Below, one piece after another: positions 24,402 to 34,682 of a DNA stretch of 50,695 nucleotides. Positions within the stretch are counted from its first letter, which is position 1; each line of letters opens with the position of its first letter. The DNA lies in assembly GCA_029935705.1 (NCBI GenBank), contig JAOZJU010000006.1, positions 1 through 50,695 on the forward strand, written 5' to 3'. The position numbers were made by a program, and so were the translations under genes. The stretch is from Arcobacteraceae bacterium. GTDB taxonomy: Bacteria; Campylobacterota; Campylobacteria; Campylobacterales; Arcobacteraceae. The notes below the pieces were generated by a model, which saw nothing but the letters and a program-made list of their open reading frames with translations, did no database searches and was not told where the DNA came from.

Positions 24402-26777
24402 TTATTTGTTTCTAATAGAGTTGCCCACAACCAAAAGCGAACTCAAACTCATAGAGACAGCAGCTACAAGTGGTGAGACATAACCCAAAACCGCCAATGG
24501 TATAGTCAAGCTATTATAAACCAAAGAGAGCAAAAGATTTTGTTTGATAAGTTTGTATGTCTGTTTTGAGTGTACAAATGCTATTTTGAGTTTTTCAAGA
24601 GAACTATCCAAAAGCACCACATCGCTGATGCCTACAGATATATCAGCACCGCTTCCCATAGCTATAGATATATCTGCTTTGCTTAATGCTACTGCATCGT
24701 TTAGACCATCTCCTATCATCGTTATGATTTCATCTTTTTGTTTTAATCTGTCGATAAATTCAGCTTTTTGCATAGGGGTCATAGCACTTTTGTATTGTAT
24801 GATATTTAAATGGTCCGCTACAAACTTCACGGCTTTGTGATTGTCTCCGCTTAAAATTATCGTTTTTATATTTTGTTTTTGTAGGTATTTGACAATATCA
24901 AGTGCTTTGTTTTTAATGAGGTCAGAGAGTTCAAAATATGCTACTATATTGTTGTTTATTGCTACGACTAAAGTAGTGTTTGATGGCGATATGTTGTGTT
25001 TTATCTTTAACTTGTCAATATATTTTAAACTACTCGCTACTATTGTGTCGTCATTGTAACTAGCTTTTATACCAAAACCTGGTATGATTTGAAAGTTGTT
25101 TATATCTTTTGTTTTTATCTTTGTGTATCTATCTTGTAAAAACTTTTTGACCGCTTTTGAGACTGGATGTGTTTGAGTATCGACTAAAGAGTATATCAAA
25201 TCTACTGCTTTTTCATCTAATATATCAAATTTTGTTACACTCATCTTGCCTTGTGTTATAGTGCCTGTTTTATCAAATATCACAGTGGTAGTTTTAGCAA
25301 TAGTTTCTAAAAATTTTGCTTCTTTAAATATTATTTTATCTTTTGATAGTTTTGATATGCCTATAACTGTAGCCATAGGAGTAGCCAAAGCTAAAGCACA
25401 AGGACATGCTATAATGACTACTGCTATAGCATTGATAATAGCTACTTCAAAACCACCATCAAGGATAAAATACCACAATAAAAAAGTGCTAATAGACAGC
25501 AAAAGTATCACAGTGGAAAAATACTTAGATATCTCATTTGCTTTTTTTTCTATGATTGGTTTTTTTGACAGTGAACCTTCCATAGTGGTGATTATCTCAT
25601 TTATGGTTGAGTGTTGAAAATCAGTGGTTGCTTTGTATTGGATAGTTGAGTTTGTTACTATTGTGCCACTTATGATTTTTGAGCCTTTAGTTTTTGAAAG
25701 TGGTTTATGCTCTCCTGTTACAGAACTTTCATCAAAAGTAGCTTCACCTTTTGTCATGATGCCATCTACTGGTGCTTTCTCGCCAGCTTCTAACACTACT
25801 ATATCACCCACTTGTATCTCATCTATAAGAAGCGATAGTTTTTTGTTGTTTTTTAATACACAACAGTTTGTAGGCATCTGTGCTTTTACTTTATCCATAG
25901 TATCAATAGCATTTTTCTTGCCAATTGTTTCAAGATATTTGCCCACTAAAACAAAAGTGATAATCATAGTGACACTATCAAAATAGCTATGTCCTTCTAC
26001 TCCAAACATAACAAACAAGCTATAAATATATGCCATAGATGCACCAGAAGCAACTAAACTATCCATATTTACTATGCCATTTTTAGCTCCAAAATATGCT
26101 CCACGAAAAAATATGCTTCCACTATAAAAAAGAACAGGAGTAGTCAATACAAATTCAGCTATATGTATCGCTTTTAGTATATCTGGATCCATATAGGTAA
26201 AATATCCAGTATATTTTGCTACTGCTATCATCATGATATTTAAACTTGCAAAAACAGCAATTAGAAGTTTTAGAGAAAAAGATTTTTTTTCTTCTGCTAT
26301 CTTTTTTTCATTTTCAGTCTCATCATAAGCAGATGCATCATAACCAACCAATCTTATCTTTTGGATGATTTGTGAAAGCGATAGTTTGTCGTTTTGCCAC
26401 GATATTGTAGCTTTGTGATTTGTGAAGTTTATATCTGCTTTGATTATGCCATCTGTATCATATAATATCTTCTCATTTAACCATACACAAGCAGAGCAGT
26501 GAATACCATGAAGCACTAGATTTATTGTGCTTATATTTTTATCTTTTTTGATATATTTATCTTCAAAACTTTTGCTATCAAATTTTGCACTATCGTTTTG
26601 AGTGATTAGAGGAGGGGTTAAAGTTTTGTTGCCTATTTTGTCATAAAAACTACCCAACATACTATCTTGTAAGATATGATAGACACCTTGACAACCCTTA
26701 CAACAAAAATAGAGATCTTTATCTTTTATGAGTCTGTCTTCATCAAACGACAAATGACAGTGGTCGCACTTTCTCAC
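24402..26777 (-). CDS. ccoI: Heavy-metal P1B-type ATPase, CcoI-like copper transporter
   Basis: Membrane ATPase of the CcoI/FixI group that supplies copper for cbb3 oxidase assembly. The N-terminal cysteine-rich domain typical of CcoI has CDHC (residues 4-7) and CCKGCQGVYH. It is followed by the HMA motif GIHCSACVW. Core motifs are TGEHKPL (actuator), the membrane metal site CPCALALATP, the phosphorylated aspartate in DKTGTITQGK, and GDGLNDAVAL. 791 aa with eight predicted helices. The start is GTG at 26775-26777, overlapping the pyrD stop by 1 nt. No ccoNOQP or ccoS is in the window. Confidence 0.92.
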   Translation of the reverse strand: MRKCDHCHLSFDEDRLIKDKDLYFCCKGCQGVYHILQDSMLGSFYDKIGNKTLTPPLITQNDSAKFDSKSFEDKYIKKDKNISTINLVLHGIHCSACVWLNEKILYDTDGIIKADINFTNHKATISWQNDKLSLSQIIQKIRLVGYDASAYDETENEKKIAEEKKSFSLKLLIAVFASLNIMMIAVAKYTGYFTYMDPDILKAIHIAEFVLTTPVLFYSGSIFFRGAYFGAKNGIVNMDSLVASGASMAYIYSLFVMFGVEGHSYFDSVTMIITFVLVGKYLETIGKKNAIDTMDKVKAQMPTNCCVLKNNKKLSLLIDEIQVGDIVVLEAGEKAPVDGIMTKGEATFDESSVTGEHKPLSKTKGSKIISGTIVTNSTIQYKATTDFQHSTINEIITTMEGSLSKKPIIEKKANEISKYFSTVILLLSISTFLLWYFILDGGFEVAIINAIAVVIIACPCALALATPMATVIGISKLSKDKIIFKEAKFLETIAKTTTVIFDKTGTITQGKMSVTKFDILDEKAVDLIYSLVDTQTHPVSKAVKKFLQDRYTKIKTKDINNFQIIPGFGIKASYNDDTIVASSLKYIDKLKIKHNISPSNTTLVVAINNNIVAYFELSDLIKNKALDIVKYLQKQNIKTIILSGDNHKAVKFVADHLNIIQYKSAMTPMQKAEFIDRLKQKDEIITMIGDGLNDAVALSKADISIAMGSGADISVGISDVVLLDSSLEKLKIAFVHSKQTYKLIKQNLLLSLVYNSLTIPLAVLGYVSPLVAAVSMSLSSLLVVGNSIRNK

Positions 26778-27838
26778 TATTTAAAATCAGCTCCAACTGC
26801 TTGAGAGATATTTGTATAGTTGTCATCTTTAAGCAGTTTTATCAAACCATCGTTAATATCTTTAGGTACTGTAGGACCTTTATATATCAAACTTGTGAAA
26901 AGTTGCACCAAAGATGCACCAGCTTTTATCCTATCATAAGCATCTTGTGCTGTTGATATACCTCCTACTGCTATAAGAGTAGTTTTGTTATAAAATTTTT
27001 TGCCTATTGCTTTGAAAAGTTTATGTGATTTTTCTTTGATAACCTCACCAGATAAACCACCAAAATCATATGAACTACTCAACAAACTATAATCAATAGA
27101 TGTATTTGTAGCTATTATGCCACTAGCTCCATTTGTTATGGCAACTTCACAAAGCGATAAGGCAGTAGTCTCATCTAAATCAGCAGAGAGCTTTAGAAGT
27201 ATTGGTGTGTTTGTAATCTTTTTTGCTTTTACAAACAACTCTCGAATGAAATTTTCATTTTGCAAATCTCTTAATGCAGGTGTATTTGGACTTGATATAT
27301 TTATAGCAAGATAGTCACACTTTTTGTGAAATTTTTCTATAAGATATAGATACTCTTCTATCGTATGCTCCTCTTTTGTAGTTTTGTTTTTACCCAAGCT
27401 TACACCTATTGTTAGCTCATTTGGATATTGTAAATCAAGTTTTTCATATAGATAGTTTGAGCCTTTGTTGTTAAAACCCATACCATTTTGCAATGAAGCA
27501 GAGGCTATATGACGAAACACTCTTGGTTTTGGATTGCCACTTTGTGCTTTTTTTGTGATAGTGCCAACTTCTGTAAAACTAAACCCCAAAGCTTTCATAG
27601 AGTTTATCATATCGCCATTTTTGTCAAAACCAGCAGCAAGACCTATAGGATTTTTGATCGTTTTGTTGAATATATTTTGAGTTAATATCTCATCTTTTCG
27701 ATAGTTTTGTTTGACAAACCAGTTGTTTATTGGTTTGATATGTGGCAAAATTTTTAGTAAAAACTCTACTATAGTATGGGCGGTTTCTGGCGAAAAAAGA
27801 AATATAATTTTTTTCATTTTTAGATAAATTTGTTGCAT
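26777..27838 (-). CDS. pyrD: Dihydroorotate dehydrogenase (class 2, quinone-linked)
   Basis: FMN enzyme oxidising dihydroorotate to orotate and passing electrons to the quinone pool. Motifs are NPIGLAAGFDKNG, QNGMGFNNKG, VSLGKNKTT, the substrate-binding AINISSPNTPALR, and FGGLSGEVIK near the C-terminus. The N-terminal amphipathic segment (KKIIFLFSPETAH) places it in membrane-associated class 2. The longest frame begins at a TTG that overlaps a TATAAT box, so I chose the next ATG (27836-27838), giving 353 aa. ATG 27815-27817 is a further option. No Shine-Dalgarno is visible for any start. Confidence 0.92.
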   Translation of the reverse strand: MQQIYLKMKKIIFLFSPETAHTIVEFLLKILPHIKPINNWFVKQNYRKDEILTQNIFNKTIKNPIGLAAGFDKNGDMINSMKALGFSFTEVGTITKKAQSGNPKPRVFRHIASASLQNGMGFNNKGSNYLYEKLDLQYPNELTIGVSLGKNKTTKEEHTIEEYLYLIEKFHKKCDYLAINISSPNTPALRDLQNENFIRELFVKAKKITNTPILLKLSADLDETTALSLCEVAITNGASGIIATNTSIDYSLLSSSYDFGGLSGEVIKEKSHKLFKAIGKKFYNKTTLIAVGGISTAQDAYDRIKAGASLVQLFTSLIYKGPTVPKDINDGLIKLLKDDNYTNISQAVGADFK

Positions 27839-27847
27839 ATTGGGTTG

Positions 27848-27853
27848 ATTATA
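27848..27853 (-). promoter_or_regulatory. Predicted -10 box for pyrD-ccoI, very close to the start codon
   Basis: The minus strand reads TTTTTGTATAATC, a TG-extended TATAAT. Only 9 nt separate the hexamer from the chosen pyrD ATG, so the transcript would have almost no leader. It is 32 nt from the divergent rpsO -10 box. Confidence 0.5.
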
Positions 27854-27885
27854 CAAAAAGTTACTTAAGTTTAAGCAAAATTGGA

Positions 27886-27891
27886 TATAAT
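27886..27891 (+). promoter_or_regulatory. Predicted -10 box for rpsO-gatC
   Basis: GGATATAATATC contains a perfect TATAAT, 37 nt upstream of the rpsO ATG. It is divergent from the pyrD promoter, and the two share the AT-rich segment between them. Confidence 0.6.
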
Positions 27892-27928
27892 ATCATCACA
27901 AAATAAAAAACCTATCAAGGAGGTCATT

Positions 27929-28201
27929 ATGGCTTTAGATTTGGAAATCAAACAAGAGATCATCTCGAAGTTCCAGCGAGATACAAACGACACAGGCTCA
28001 GCAGAGGTTCAAGTAGCAATACTTACCGAACAAATTAAGGTTCTAACCGAACATCTTAAGGCAAATCACAAAGACCATTCGAGTAGATTGGGACTTTTAA
28101 AGATGGTTGGTAAAAGAAAAAGACTTCTTAAATACTTAAGACGAAAAAATTATACCAAATTTACACAGATTGTTGCTGATTTGAAAATAAGAGCAAAATA
28201 G
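27929..28201 (+). CDS. rpsO: 30S ribosomal protein S15
   Basis: 90-aa ribosomal protein that binds 16S rRNA in the central domain. Landmarks are [43 protein letters not shown] and [10 protein letters not shown]. The ATG at 27929 has a perfect AGGAGG 5 nt upstream. The longer open frame from 27881 covers the promoter and is not used. Followed by gatC after 3 nt. Confidence 0.98.
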   Translation: MALDLEIKQEIISKFQRDTNDTGSAEVQVAILTEQIKVLTEHLKANHKDHSSRLGLLKMVGKRKRLLKYLRRKNYTKFTQIVADLKIRAK

Positions 28202-28204
28202 TTT

Positions 28205-28492
28205 ATGACTATAAATGACGAGGTGATAAACAAACTATCTAAACTCTCATCTATAAAGATTGATGACAAAAGCAGAGAATCTTTGAAAAACGAACTTGAA
28301 GAGATTGTTCAGTTTGTCGAAAATCTAAATGAGGTAGATGTATCAAATGTCACATCCACATTTACTACTATAGATGGTGGCACAAAGTTTAGAGAAGATA
28401 TTGTCCATCTTGATAGTTCTATCATCGATGGCATAGTCAAAAACTCTCCAAAACACCAAGATGGCTACTTTATAGTGCCAAATATTATCTAA
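28205..28492 (+). CDS. gatC: Aspartyl/glutamyl-tRNA amidotransferase subunit C
   Basis: Small subunit of GatCAB, which amidates Glu-tRNA-Gln and Asp-tRNA-Asn. The 95-aa protein has the pattern [27 protein letters not shown] and FREDIV. It is co-transcribed with rpsO; gatA and gatB are not here. Its stop overlaps the convergent leuD stop by 4 nt. GatCAB use fits a mischarging GltX paralogue in this phylum. Confidence 0.93.
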   Translation: MTINDEVINKLSKLSSIKIDDKSRESLKNELEEIVQFVENLNEVDVSNVTSTFTTIDGGTKFREDIVHLDSSIIDGIVKNSPKHQDGYFIVPNII

Positions 28493-28998
28493 CAGTTAAC
28501 TTTACAATTTTTTATCTCTTTTACAGCGAGATTCATCAAACCACCATTATCAACTAACTCTTGCATAAATGGAGGAATTGTCTTGAAGCTATACTGCTTA
28601 TTTTTGGTTATATTTTTGATCAAGCCTGCTTTTTCATCTACTATTAGTTTATCATATTTATCTATCTCATCGGTCTGTTTTATCTCATATATAGGAAGCC
28701 CCATATTAAATGAGTTTCTATAAAATATCCTAGCAAATGATTTAGCGATAACTGCTTTTATGCCCGCTGCTTTTAGAGCTATGGGTGCATGTTCTCTACT
28801 GCTTCCACAACCAAAGTTTTCACCAGCTACAATCACATCGCCCACTTGAACCATAGATGCAAACTTCTCATTTGCATCCTCCATGACAAACTTTTTTAAA
28901 TGTTGCGGGTCGCTACTGCTTAAATATCTTGCTGCTATTATCAAATCTGTGTCAATATTGTCTCCAAATTTCCATACTGTGCTTTCGTTTTTGTTCAT
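28489..28998 (-). CDS. leuD: 3-isopropylmalate dehydratase small subunit
   Basis: Swivel-domain subunit of isopropylmalate isomerase in leucine synthesis. Motifs are [40 protein letters not shown] and [17 protein letters not shown]. At 169 aa it is the shorter LeuD type found in Campylobacterota and archaea. leuC is not in the window. It is downstream of an M16 peptidase gene by 9 nt and probably shares its promoter. Ends in an unusual KVNC tail. Confidence 0.95.
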   Translation of the reverse strand: MNKNESTVWKFGDNIDTDLIIAARYLSSSDPQHLKKFVMEDANEKFASMVQVGDVIVAGENFGCGSSREHAPIALKAAGIKAVIAKSFARIFYRNSFNMGLPIYEIKQTDEIDKYDKLIVDEKAGLIKNITKNKQYSFKTIPPFMQELVDNGGLMNLAVKEIKNCKVNC

Positions 28999-29007
28999 AT
29001 CATATCC

Positions 29008-30291
29008 TTATTTTGTGACTATAAAGAAGAAAAGTTCTCTTATTTCATCTCGTTTGGCTATAAAGCTGTTTAATTCACTTATAGTTAAATTGTCTATTTT
29101 TTCAAGCTGTTTTTTATCATAATCTTGGCTGAAACCCTTATAATACAAATCAAATGCTCTTCGTTGTTTTTGTGAAAATGTTTCATATTTTAGTGCAGAT
29201 GAACCCTTTAAAAACTCTTTTGCTGTTTTTAGTTCATCTTTTGTGACACCATTTTTGATAAAATCATCTATAATTTTGACAATAAGTTTTTTTGCTTTTT
29301 TTTCATTTTTTAACTGTGTTTGCATATATCCTGTAAAATATGAGTTTGTTTTATTTAGCACTGTATGGCTATATATAGAGTATGCCAAACCTCGTTTGAC
29401 ACGAATCTCTTCCATAAGCCTACTGCCAAAACCACTACCGCCTAATATAAAAGATGCTACTTTTGCTTTATAACTATCTTTGTCATCATATCTCATATTG
29501 TAAGATGAACCAAAATATATATATGCTTGTTTTGTATCTTTTTTGATTGATTGTTCTTTTGCTTGTGTAGATGGTTTGATATATTTACTATTGGTTTTGG
29601 CATATCTATTGAAGTTTTCAAGCAAAGGTTTTATGATATCTTTAAACTCTTTAAGAGTTATATCTCCACCACCTACAACGATAAGGTTGTTAAGATTAAA
29701 AAGTTTTTTGATATGGTTTTGGATAGATTTTTTATCTATTTTTTTAATCGATTTTTCATCTCCAATTGAGCTATGTTCAAGTGGTGTGTTTTTAAACATC
29801 ATTTTTTTCAATCCGCTACTTGCTACAAAATCAAAATCAAACTGTTTTTGTGCTACTCTTGAGAGTTGCTGTTTTTGCAATTTTTTTATCGTATCGTTTG
29901 TGATATTTGGGTCTTTTAGTAGTTTGTTAAGCAAAGATATGGCATATTGTTTTTCTGTTTTAAGAGAGTTTATCTCCAAAACAAATGTTTCAAAACCATG
30001 GCTAATATCAAGCGATATCGCTTTGTTTTCTAATAGTTTTGCAAACTTGGTTCCCCCATCTTTTTTGGTTCCTTCATGTAGTATGTTTGATACCATTGTA
30101 GTAATACCCGGAAGTTTTCCATCTTGGATATAACCGCTATTTGTAAATACTAATTGCAAGTTAAATATAGGCAGTTTGTCTGCTTGTTCAAAAACTATAG
30201 GCACTTTTGTGCCATCGTGGGTTATAAAATCAATCTGCGAAGCCATAAGCACTCCTTTGAGAAATAGCACAAAGATTAATAAGAATTTCAT
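29008..30291 (-). CDS. M16-family peptidase-like protein, catalytic motif missing
   Basis: A 427-aa secreted M16 homologue with a signal peptide (MKFLLIFVLFLKGVLMA). The usual zinc motif HxxEH is absent: the corresponding region reads SNILHEGTKKDGG. The C-terminal M16 block with KRGLAYSIYSHTV, typical of the substrate-binding half, is conserved. M16 enzymes often work as an active plus inactive pair. The second M16 gene of this window (39831-41159) has the intact motif and may be the partner. It overlaps the HIT gene by 4 nt. Confidence 0.85.
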   Translation of the reverse strand: MKFLLIFVLFLKGVLMASQIDFITHDGTKVPIVFEQADKLPIFNLQLVFTNSGYIQDGKLPGITTMVSNILHEGTKKDGGTKFAKLLENKAISLDISHGFETFVLEINSLKTEKQYAISLLNKLLKDPNITNDTIKKLQKQQLSRVAQKQFDFDFVASSGLKKMMFKNTPLEHSSIGDEKSIKKIDKKSIQNHIKKLFNLNNLIVVGGGDITLKEFKDIIKPLLENFNRYAKTNSKYIKPSTQAKEQSIKKDTKQAYIYFGSSYNMRYDDKDSYKAKVASFILGGSGFGSRLMEEIRVKRGLAYSIYSHTVLNKTNSYFTGYMQTQLKNEKKAKKLIVKIIDDFIKNGVTKDELKTAKEFLKGSSALKYETFSQKQRRAFDLYYKGFSQDYDKKQLEKIDNLTISELNSFIAKRDEIRELFFFIVTK

Positions 30292-30620
30292 TTTTTATAC
30301 ATAGCTCCTAATTTTTCGCCACTTAATAAGTGAAAGTGCAGATGTTTAACCTCTTGGCCACCATCTTTGGCAATATTTGTAATCAACCTATAACCACTTT
30401 TGTTTATATCAAGTTTTTTTGTGATAGTTTGTATAGTTTTAGTCATATTTGCCATAGTTTGTGGCAAAATATCTTCAAATGACTCTATATGTTTTTTTGG
30501 AATTATCAAAATATGTATTTTTGATAATCTGTTTATATCTTCAAAACACAAAAACTCATCATCTTCATATATCTTTTTTGATGGAATATCGCCATCTACG
30601 ATTTTGCAAAACAAACACAT
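30288..30620 (-). CDS. HIT-family nucleotide hydrolase
   Basis: 110-aa histidine-triad protein of the HinT branch, which hydrolyses AMP-linked phosphoramidates and related compounds. The active-site triad is HLHFHLL near residue 96. The zinc-type CLFC start (C2, C5), the IPSKKIYEDD block and ILIIPKKHIESF are typical. It heads the HIT / M16 / leuD operon with a good -10 box upstream. Confidence 0.9.
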   Translation of the reverse strand: MCLFCKIVDGDIPSKKIYEDDEFLCFEDINRLSKIHILIIPKKHIESFEDILPQTMANMTKTIQTITKKLDINKSGYRLITNIAKDGGQEVKHLHFHLLSGEKLGAMYKK

Positions 30621-30647
30621 AAATATCCTTTAGTTTTAACTTTTGTT

Positions 30648-30653
30648 ATTATA
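30648..30653 (-). promoter_or_regulatory. Predicted -10 box for the HIT-M16-leuD operon
   Basis: The minus strand reads GATATAAT in the 65-bp gap after nifS. A perfect TATAAT hexamer sits 27 nt before the HIT start codon, followed by AAAGGA as ribosome site. Confidence 0.5.
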
Positions 30654-30685
30654 TCTAATTTAAGTTAAGATTGATCAAAAAAAAA

Positions 30686-31888
30686 CTAATGCTCCTCTAT
30701 ATGTGCAGAAAATGCCTCTTGTGTTGCATATGTCATAGATATCTTACGAATCCTTGGCACTATAAGATTTAGTTTTTCTATCACATAGTCTATCTCTTCT
30801 TTGGTGGTATATTTGCTCAAAGCAAACATAACTGTGGCATTTGCTATCTCAACTTTCTCACCAAGTGCTTCTACTACCGCGCTAGCTTCCAAATCTTCAC
30901 TACTACAGCTACTTCCTGTAGATAGATATATGCCATTTTCACTCATATCCCAAAGCATAGCTTCACCTTCAATACCACGAAAAGAGGCTACTACTATGTT
31001 GTTTAGTCTTAAGTTTTTTGGGACATATGTTTTTGTGTCTTTGATCTTTAATATCGCTTCTTCTAGCTTATCTCTTAAAGCACCTATGTGATTTTTCATA
31101 TATGCAATATGCATATCGCTGTTTGCTTCTTGTGTCACAGATGCTGTTGCAAAAACACCATTGTTGTATACACTGCCAGCTCTTTTGCCACCCATGACAT
31201 TTTTTGCACCATGTATGAGAGGTTCATATGGAGCTTTGTTTTTGACATATAAAAATCCTACACCTTTTGGTCCATGAAACTTATGAGCAGAACAACTAAA
31301 ATAATCAACACCCAAAGATCTCAAATCCACTTTTATCTTGCCTATAGCTTGAGCACCATCTGTATGAAATGGCACATTTGCTGCTTGACAAATCTTTGCT
31401 ATATCTTTGATAGGTTGTATGGCTCCTGTCTCATTTGATGCAAATAGCACCGATACGAGTGCGGTTTTGTCTGTGATTGCATCTTTTAGTTCGTTTATAT
31501 CTATAAGACCATCTTTGTTTGTTGGCAGATATGTTACTTCCATACCAAACTCTTTACAATAAGCAAGTGGTGATTTGACAGATGAGTGTTCTGCTACTGT
31601 TGATATGATATGGTTTTTACTCTTATCTCTTAAAAATCTATGCAAAAATGTTTTAATAACTGTGTTATTACCCTCTGTTGTCGATGAATTGAAGATTATA
31701 TCATCGTCGTCATGGGCATTTAGAGTTTTATACAATATATCAAAAGCTTCGCTTAGTTTTGCTCTAGCTTCTATGCCATGCTTGTATATTACATTTACAT
31801 TGCCAAATGTTTTGGTATCATCAAAATATTTTTGGGCTATTGTTGGGTCAAGTTTTGTTGTTGAGTTGTTATCGAGATATATCTCCAT
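30686..31888 (-). CDS. nifS: Cysteine desulfurase, NifS/IscS type
   Basis: PLP enzyme that releases sulfur from cysteine for Fe-S clusters and thiolation. The PLP lysine is in CSAHKFHGPKG, preceded by FHTDGAQAIGK. The active-site cysteine is in STGSSCSSEDLEAS at the C-terminal loop. 400 aa is normal. NifU, its usual scaffold partner in this phylum, is not adjacent. The gene stands alone between argH and HIT. Fe-S customers in this window include MqnC, ThiC, LeuCD and the SPL-like protein. Confidence 0.92.
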   Translation of the reverse strand: MEIYLDNNSTTKLDPTIAQKYFDDTKTFGNVNVIYKHGIEARAKLSEAFDILYKTLNAHDDDDIIFNSSTTEGNNTVIKTFLHRFLRDKSKNHIISTVAEHSSVKSPLAYCKEFGMEVTYLPTNKDGLIDINELKDAITDKTALVSVLFASNETGAIQPIKDIAKICQAANVPFHTDGAQAIGKIKVDLRSLGVDYFSCSAHKFHGPKGVGFLYVKNKAPYEPLIHGAKNVMGGKRAGSVYNNGVFATASVTQEANSDMHIAYMKNHIGALRDKLEEAILKIKDTKTYVPKNLRLNNIVVASFRGIEGEAMLWDMSENGIYLSTGSSCSSEDLEASAVVEALGEKVEIANATVMFALSKYTTKEEIDYVIEKLNLIVPRIRKISMTYATQEAFSAHIEEH

Positions 31889-31972
31889 ATTGTTCCTTTG
31901 GTTTATTTTAGGAGTTTTTTTGTCCTTTATTTGATAATACTATAATAAACTTAAACTATATCAAAAAAATAG

Positions 31973-33364
31973 TTATTTTATCGATTTTAACCATTTTTCT
32001 ATCTCTTGCAATTGTCTGATAGTTTGCTTCTCGCTAGTACCTCCATAACTGTTTCGTGAGTTCATAGAGTTTCTTAAACTCAAACATGATAGTGCATCTT
32101 CGCTTATATTTGATAGATGTTTGTTTGAGGCTCTAAGTTCATCTATAGTTATTGCGGATATATCTTTGTTTAGTTTGTTTGCATAACTTACCACATCTTT
32201 GGTGATATGATATGCTTGTCTAAATGGCATTTGACACTTTTGCACCAAATAGTCAGCCAAATCTGTAGCACTTAAGTGTCCTACTTCACAAGCTTTTTCC
32301 ATATTTTCTTTGTTTATATATATATGTTTCATCATATCGTTTAAAATATCTAAAGATATCAATATAGTTTTGATACTATCAAATACCCCCTCTTTGTCCT
32401 CTTGTGTATCTTTGTTGTATGCAAGTGGCAGTGCTTTCATAGTAGTTAGCATCGCCATTAGGTTGCCATATATTCTGCCTGTTTTGCCTCGAAGTAGCTC
32501 TGGGACATCTGGATTCTTTTTTTGAGGCATGATAGAACTTGCTGTAGCATACTCATCGCTTATTTTTACAAAACCAAACTCGCTACTACTCCACAAAATA
32601 AGCTCTTCGCTCAATCTACTTATATGCATAGAGGTTAAACTTATGTTAAACAACATTTCCAAAACCATATCTCTGTTTGAACTTGTGTCCAATGCACTAT
32701 ATGTAGGAGCATCAAACTCTAAAAGTTTTGCTGTAAAATCTCTATCTATATTGTGAGAAGTTCCAGCTAATGCCGCACAACCCAATGGACACAAGTTGTT
32801 TCTGTGTGTAGAGCTTGCAAATCTTTCATAATCTCTTTTGAACATCTGAACATAAGCCAATATATGATATGCGAAGTTTATAGGTTGAGCATGTTGCAAA
32901 TGTGTCATACCAGGCATCATAGTGGTAGTATGTTTTGAGGCGATATTTGCAAATGTGGTTATGATATTTTTAAGTCTGTTTTGTATTTGATAGTTTTTAT
33001 CTCGTATATACATAGCAAAATCTGTTGCTACTTGGTCGTTGCGACTTCTTGCAGTGTGTAGTTTGCCAGCAGTGTCACCTATGAGTTTATATAAAGCACT
33101 CTCTATAGCCATATGTATATCTTCATCTTGGATATTCCAAACAAACTTACCATCGATTATTTGCTGTTTGATATCCAATAGTCCACCTTCAATAAGTTGC
33201 TGTTCATCTTTGTTGATGATATTTTGTTTAAACAACATCTGACAGTGTGCTATACTCGCTCGTATATCTTGAGCATACAATTGTTTGTCAAACATTATAG
33301 ATGCATTAAACTCATCTAATAGTTTTGCATTTTCGTTGCTTAATATCTGGTCATTTTTTTTCAT
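31973..33364 (-). CDS. argH: Argininosuccinate lyase
   Basis: Last step of arginine synthesis. Family signatures are [14 protein letters not shown], the [14 protein letters not shown] block and the fumarase-superfamily signature [15 protein letters not shown] start it at ATG 33362-33364 ([16 protein letters not shown]), which has AAAGGGCG upstream. The longer frame adds 26 residues of asparagine/lysine-rich sequence encoded by a repetitive CAAAA-rich leader and is unlikely. Length 463 aa. It lies just downstream of the restriction endonuclease gene. Confidence 0.95.
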   Translation of the reverse strand: MKKNDQILSNENAKLLDEFNASIMFDKQLYAQDIRASIAHCQMLFKQNIINKDEQQLIEGGLLDIKQQIIDGKFVWNIQDEDIHMAIESALYKLIGDTAGKLHTARSRNDQVATDFAMYIRDKNYQIQNRLKNIITTFANIASKHTTTMMPGMTHLQHAQPINFAYHILAYVQMFKRDYERFASSTHRNNLCPLGCAALAGTSHNIDRDFTAKLLEFDAPTYSALDTSSNRDMVLEMLFNISLTSMHISRLSEELILWSSSEFGFVKISDEYATASSIMPQKKNPDVPELLRGKTGRIYGNLMAMLTTMKALPLAYNKDTQEDKEGVFDSIKTILISLDILNDMMKHIYINKENMEKACEVGHLSATDLADYLVQKCQMPFRQAYHITKDVVSYANKLNKDISAITIDELRASNKHLSNISEDALSCLSLRNSMNSRNSYGGTSEKQTIRQLQEIEKWLKSIK

Positions 33365-33416
33365 AGTCGCCCTTTTTGTTTTGTTTGTTTTGTCTATTTT
33401 GTTGAATTTATTATTT

Positions 33417-34682
33417 TCAAATACACTCCAAATATCTATCAAACTGGTATATTTGTTTTATGACTTTTTTGTTATGACAATCGATCTTTTTTAATATATC
33501 ACAATCTTTTGAATATAAACTATCTTTATCATTTGTTGTTATGATAATATCTTTATCAAAATCACAAAACCTTGCTTCGTGTGAGTTTATATTTAGATAT
33601 ACATTTTTATTTTGTTTTTTAGTAAATTCCATATGTTTAGTTTTTTGTAAATATATCAAATTTTCTACATTGTCAAGTATTTGTACCTCTTTTTTATTTC
33701 TTGCTTTTGATATAGCTATTATATGGTGTAATTCAAAGTCTGATCTTTTTTTGATGTTGTGCAGTTTGAAATATTCTTGCTTTGGTTTGATACTTCTTTT
33801 TATATTTTCTGTAGTAAATATACCATAATTACCAATATTTAAAGCTATATTTTTATTCATTTTGTCTATTTGAAAATAGCTTGTCTGTTTTAAAAGTTTA
33901 AATATCTGTTGAGATTCATTGATCCAATTGTGAAAATCTCTTTTATTTGTTTTCTCACCTATAAAGTTATCTGGATTTGCATAACTTTGTATTTGCTCTA
34001 ATAAAATATTTTGTTGATATTTTTTTAATTCTCTATAGCTATCAAGCAATGCTATATGGTTGTTTATCGTAGTATCTTGAAAAATAAACATAAACTCATA
34101 TATAGTAATTGTATCATCTTTGTAGTTGCTATTGTATATCAAATCAACCAAACTACTAAGATAGTTATTGAATAAATTTTTATCTAAAATATCAGTAAAT
34201 ATTCTATGTTTTTGAACCAAATTTTTACTATTTATAAGTTTAATTGCATTTTCACTTAATGACACAAAATAGATACTAGATCTTTTTTGAGGGTTTGTTT
34301 CATTTTTATTTTTGTCGTATCTTTTTATCAACCCCATTCTGTGAAAATCTACAAAAAAGTTTTTTTTGATTGAGTTGTAAGTAGTTCTACCAGTTTTGTT
34401 GTAAATATTGTTTGTGATGGTTTTAAAATCTTTATAATCATCTATATCATAATCTTTTTTATTTTCTCTATAGCTATAATCTCCTCTTGGTATCTCAAAC
34501 AAATCTGTTTTGACTTGATTGTATATAGCTGTTATTGCATTCAAAACAAACTCAAGGTCATATCTGTTGTGTTGAGATATATGTATACCTCTATAATCAT
34601 CACTTTGAACTCTTTTGACAATATATTTCAAAAAAATATTATTTTTATCTATATCCAAAATGTTCTGTAAATTTTTATTCAT
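33417..34682 (-). CDS. Type IIS restriction endonuclease, MboII-like HNH nuclease
   Basis: 421-aa protein with an HNH (beta-beta-alpha-metal) active site near the C-terminus: H319-H320 in [11 protein letters not shown]341 in [10 protein letters not shown] and H350. Length and position directly after two methylases match R.MboII, whose target is GAAGA cut outside the site. I infer this mostly from the very close resemblance of the neighbouring methylase to M1.MboII. The start overlaps the methylase stop by 8 nt. The N-terminal 300 residues, rich in lysine and asparagine, are probably the target-recognition part. Confidence 0.75.
   Translation of the reverse strand: MNKNLQNILDIDKNNIFLKYIVKRVQSDDYRGIHISQHNRYDLEFVLNAITAIYNQVKTDLFEIPRGDYSYRENKKDYDIDDYKDFKTITNNIYNKTGRTTYNSIKKNFFVDFHRMGLIKRYDKNKNETNPQKRSSIYFVSLSENAIKLINSKNLVQKHRIFTDILDKNLFNNYLSSLVDLIYNSNYKDDTITIYEFMFIFQDTTINNHIALLDSYRELKKYQQNILLEQIQSYANPDNFIGEKTNKRDFHNWINESQQIFKLLKQTSYFQIDKMNKNIALNIGNYGIFTTENIKRSIKPKQEYFKLHNIKKRSDFELHHIIAISKARNKKEVQILDNVENLIYLQKTKHMEFTKKQNKNVYLNINSHEARFCDFDKDIIITTNDKDSLYSKDCDILKKIDCHNKKVIKQIYQFDRYLECI

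Noticed and set aside
24402-26777. General copper-efflux ATPase CopA
   Set aside because: The N-terminal cysteine-rich domain (CDHC, CCKGC) before the HMA motif is the CcoI/FixI pattern.
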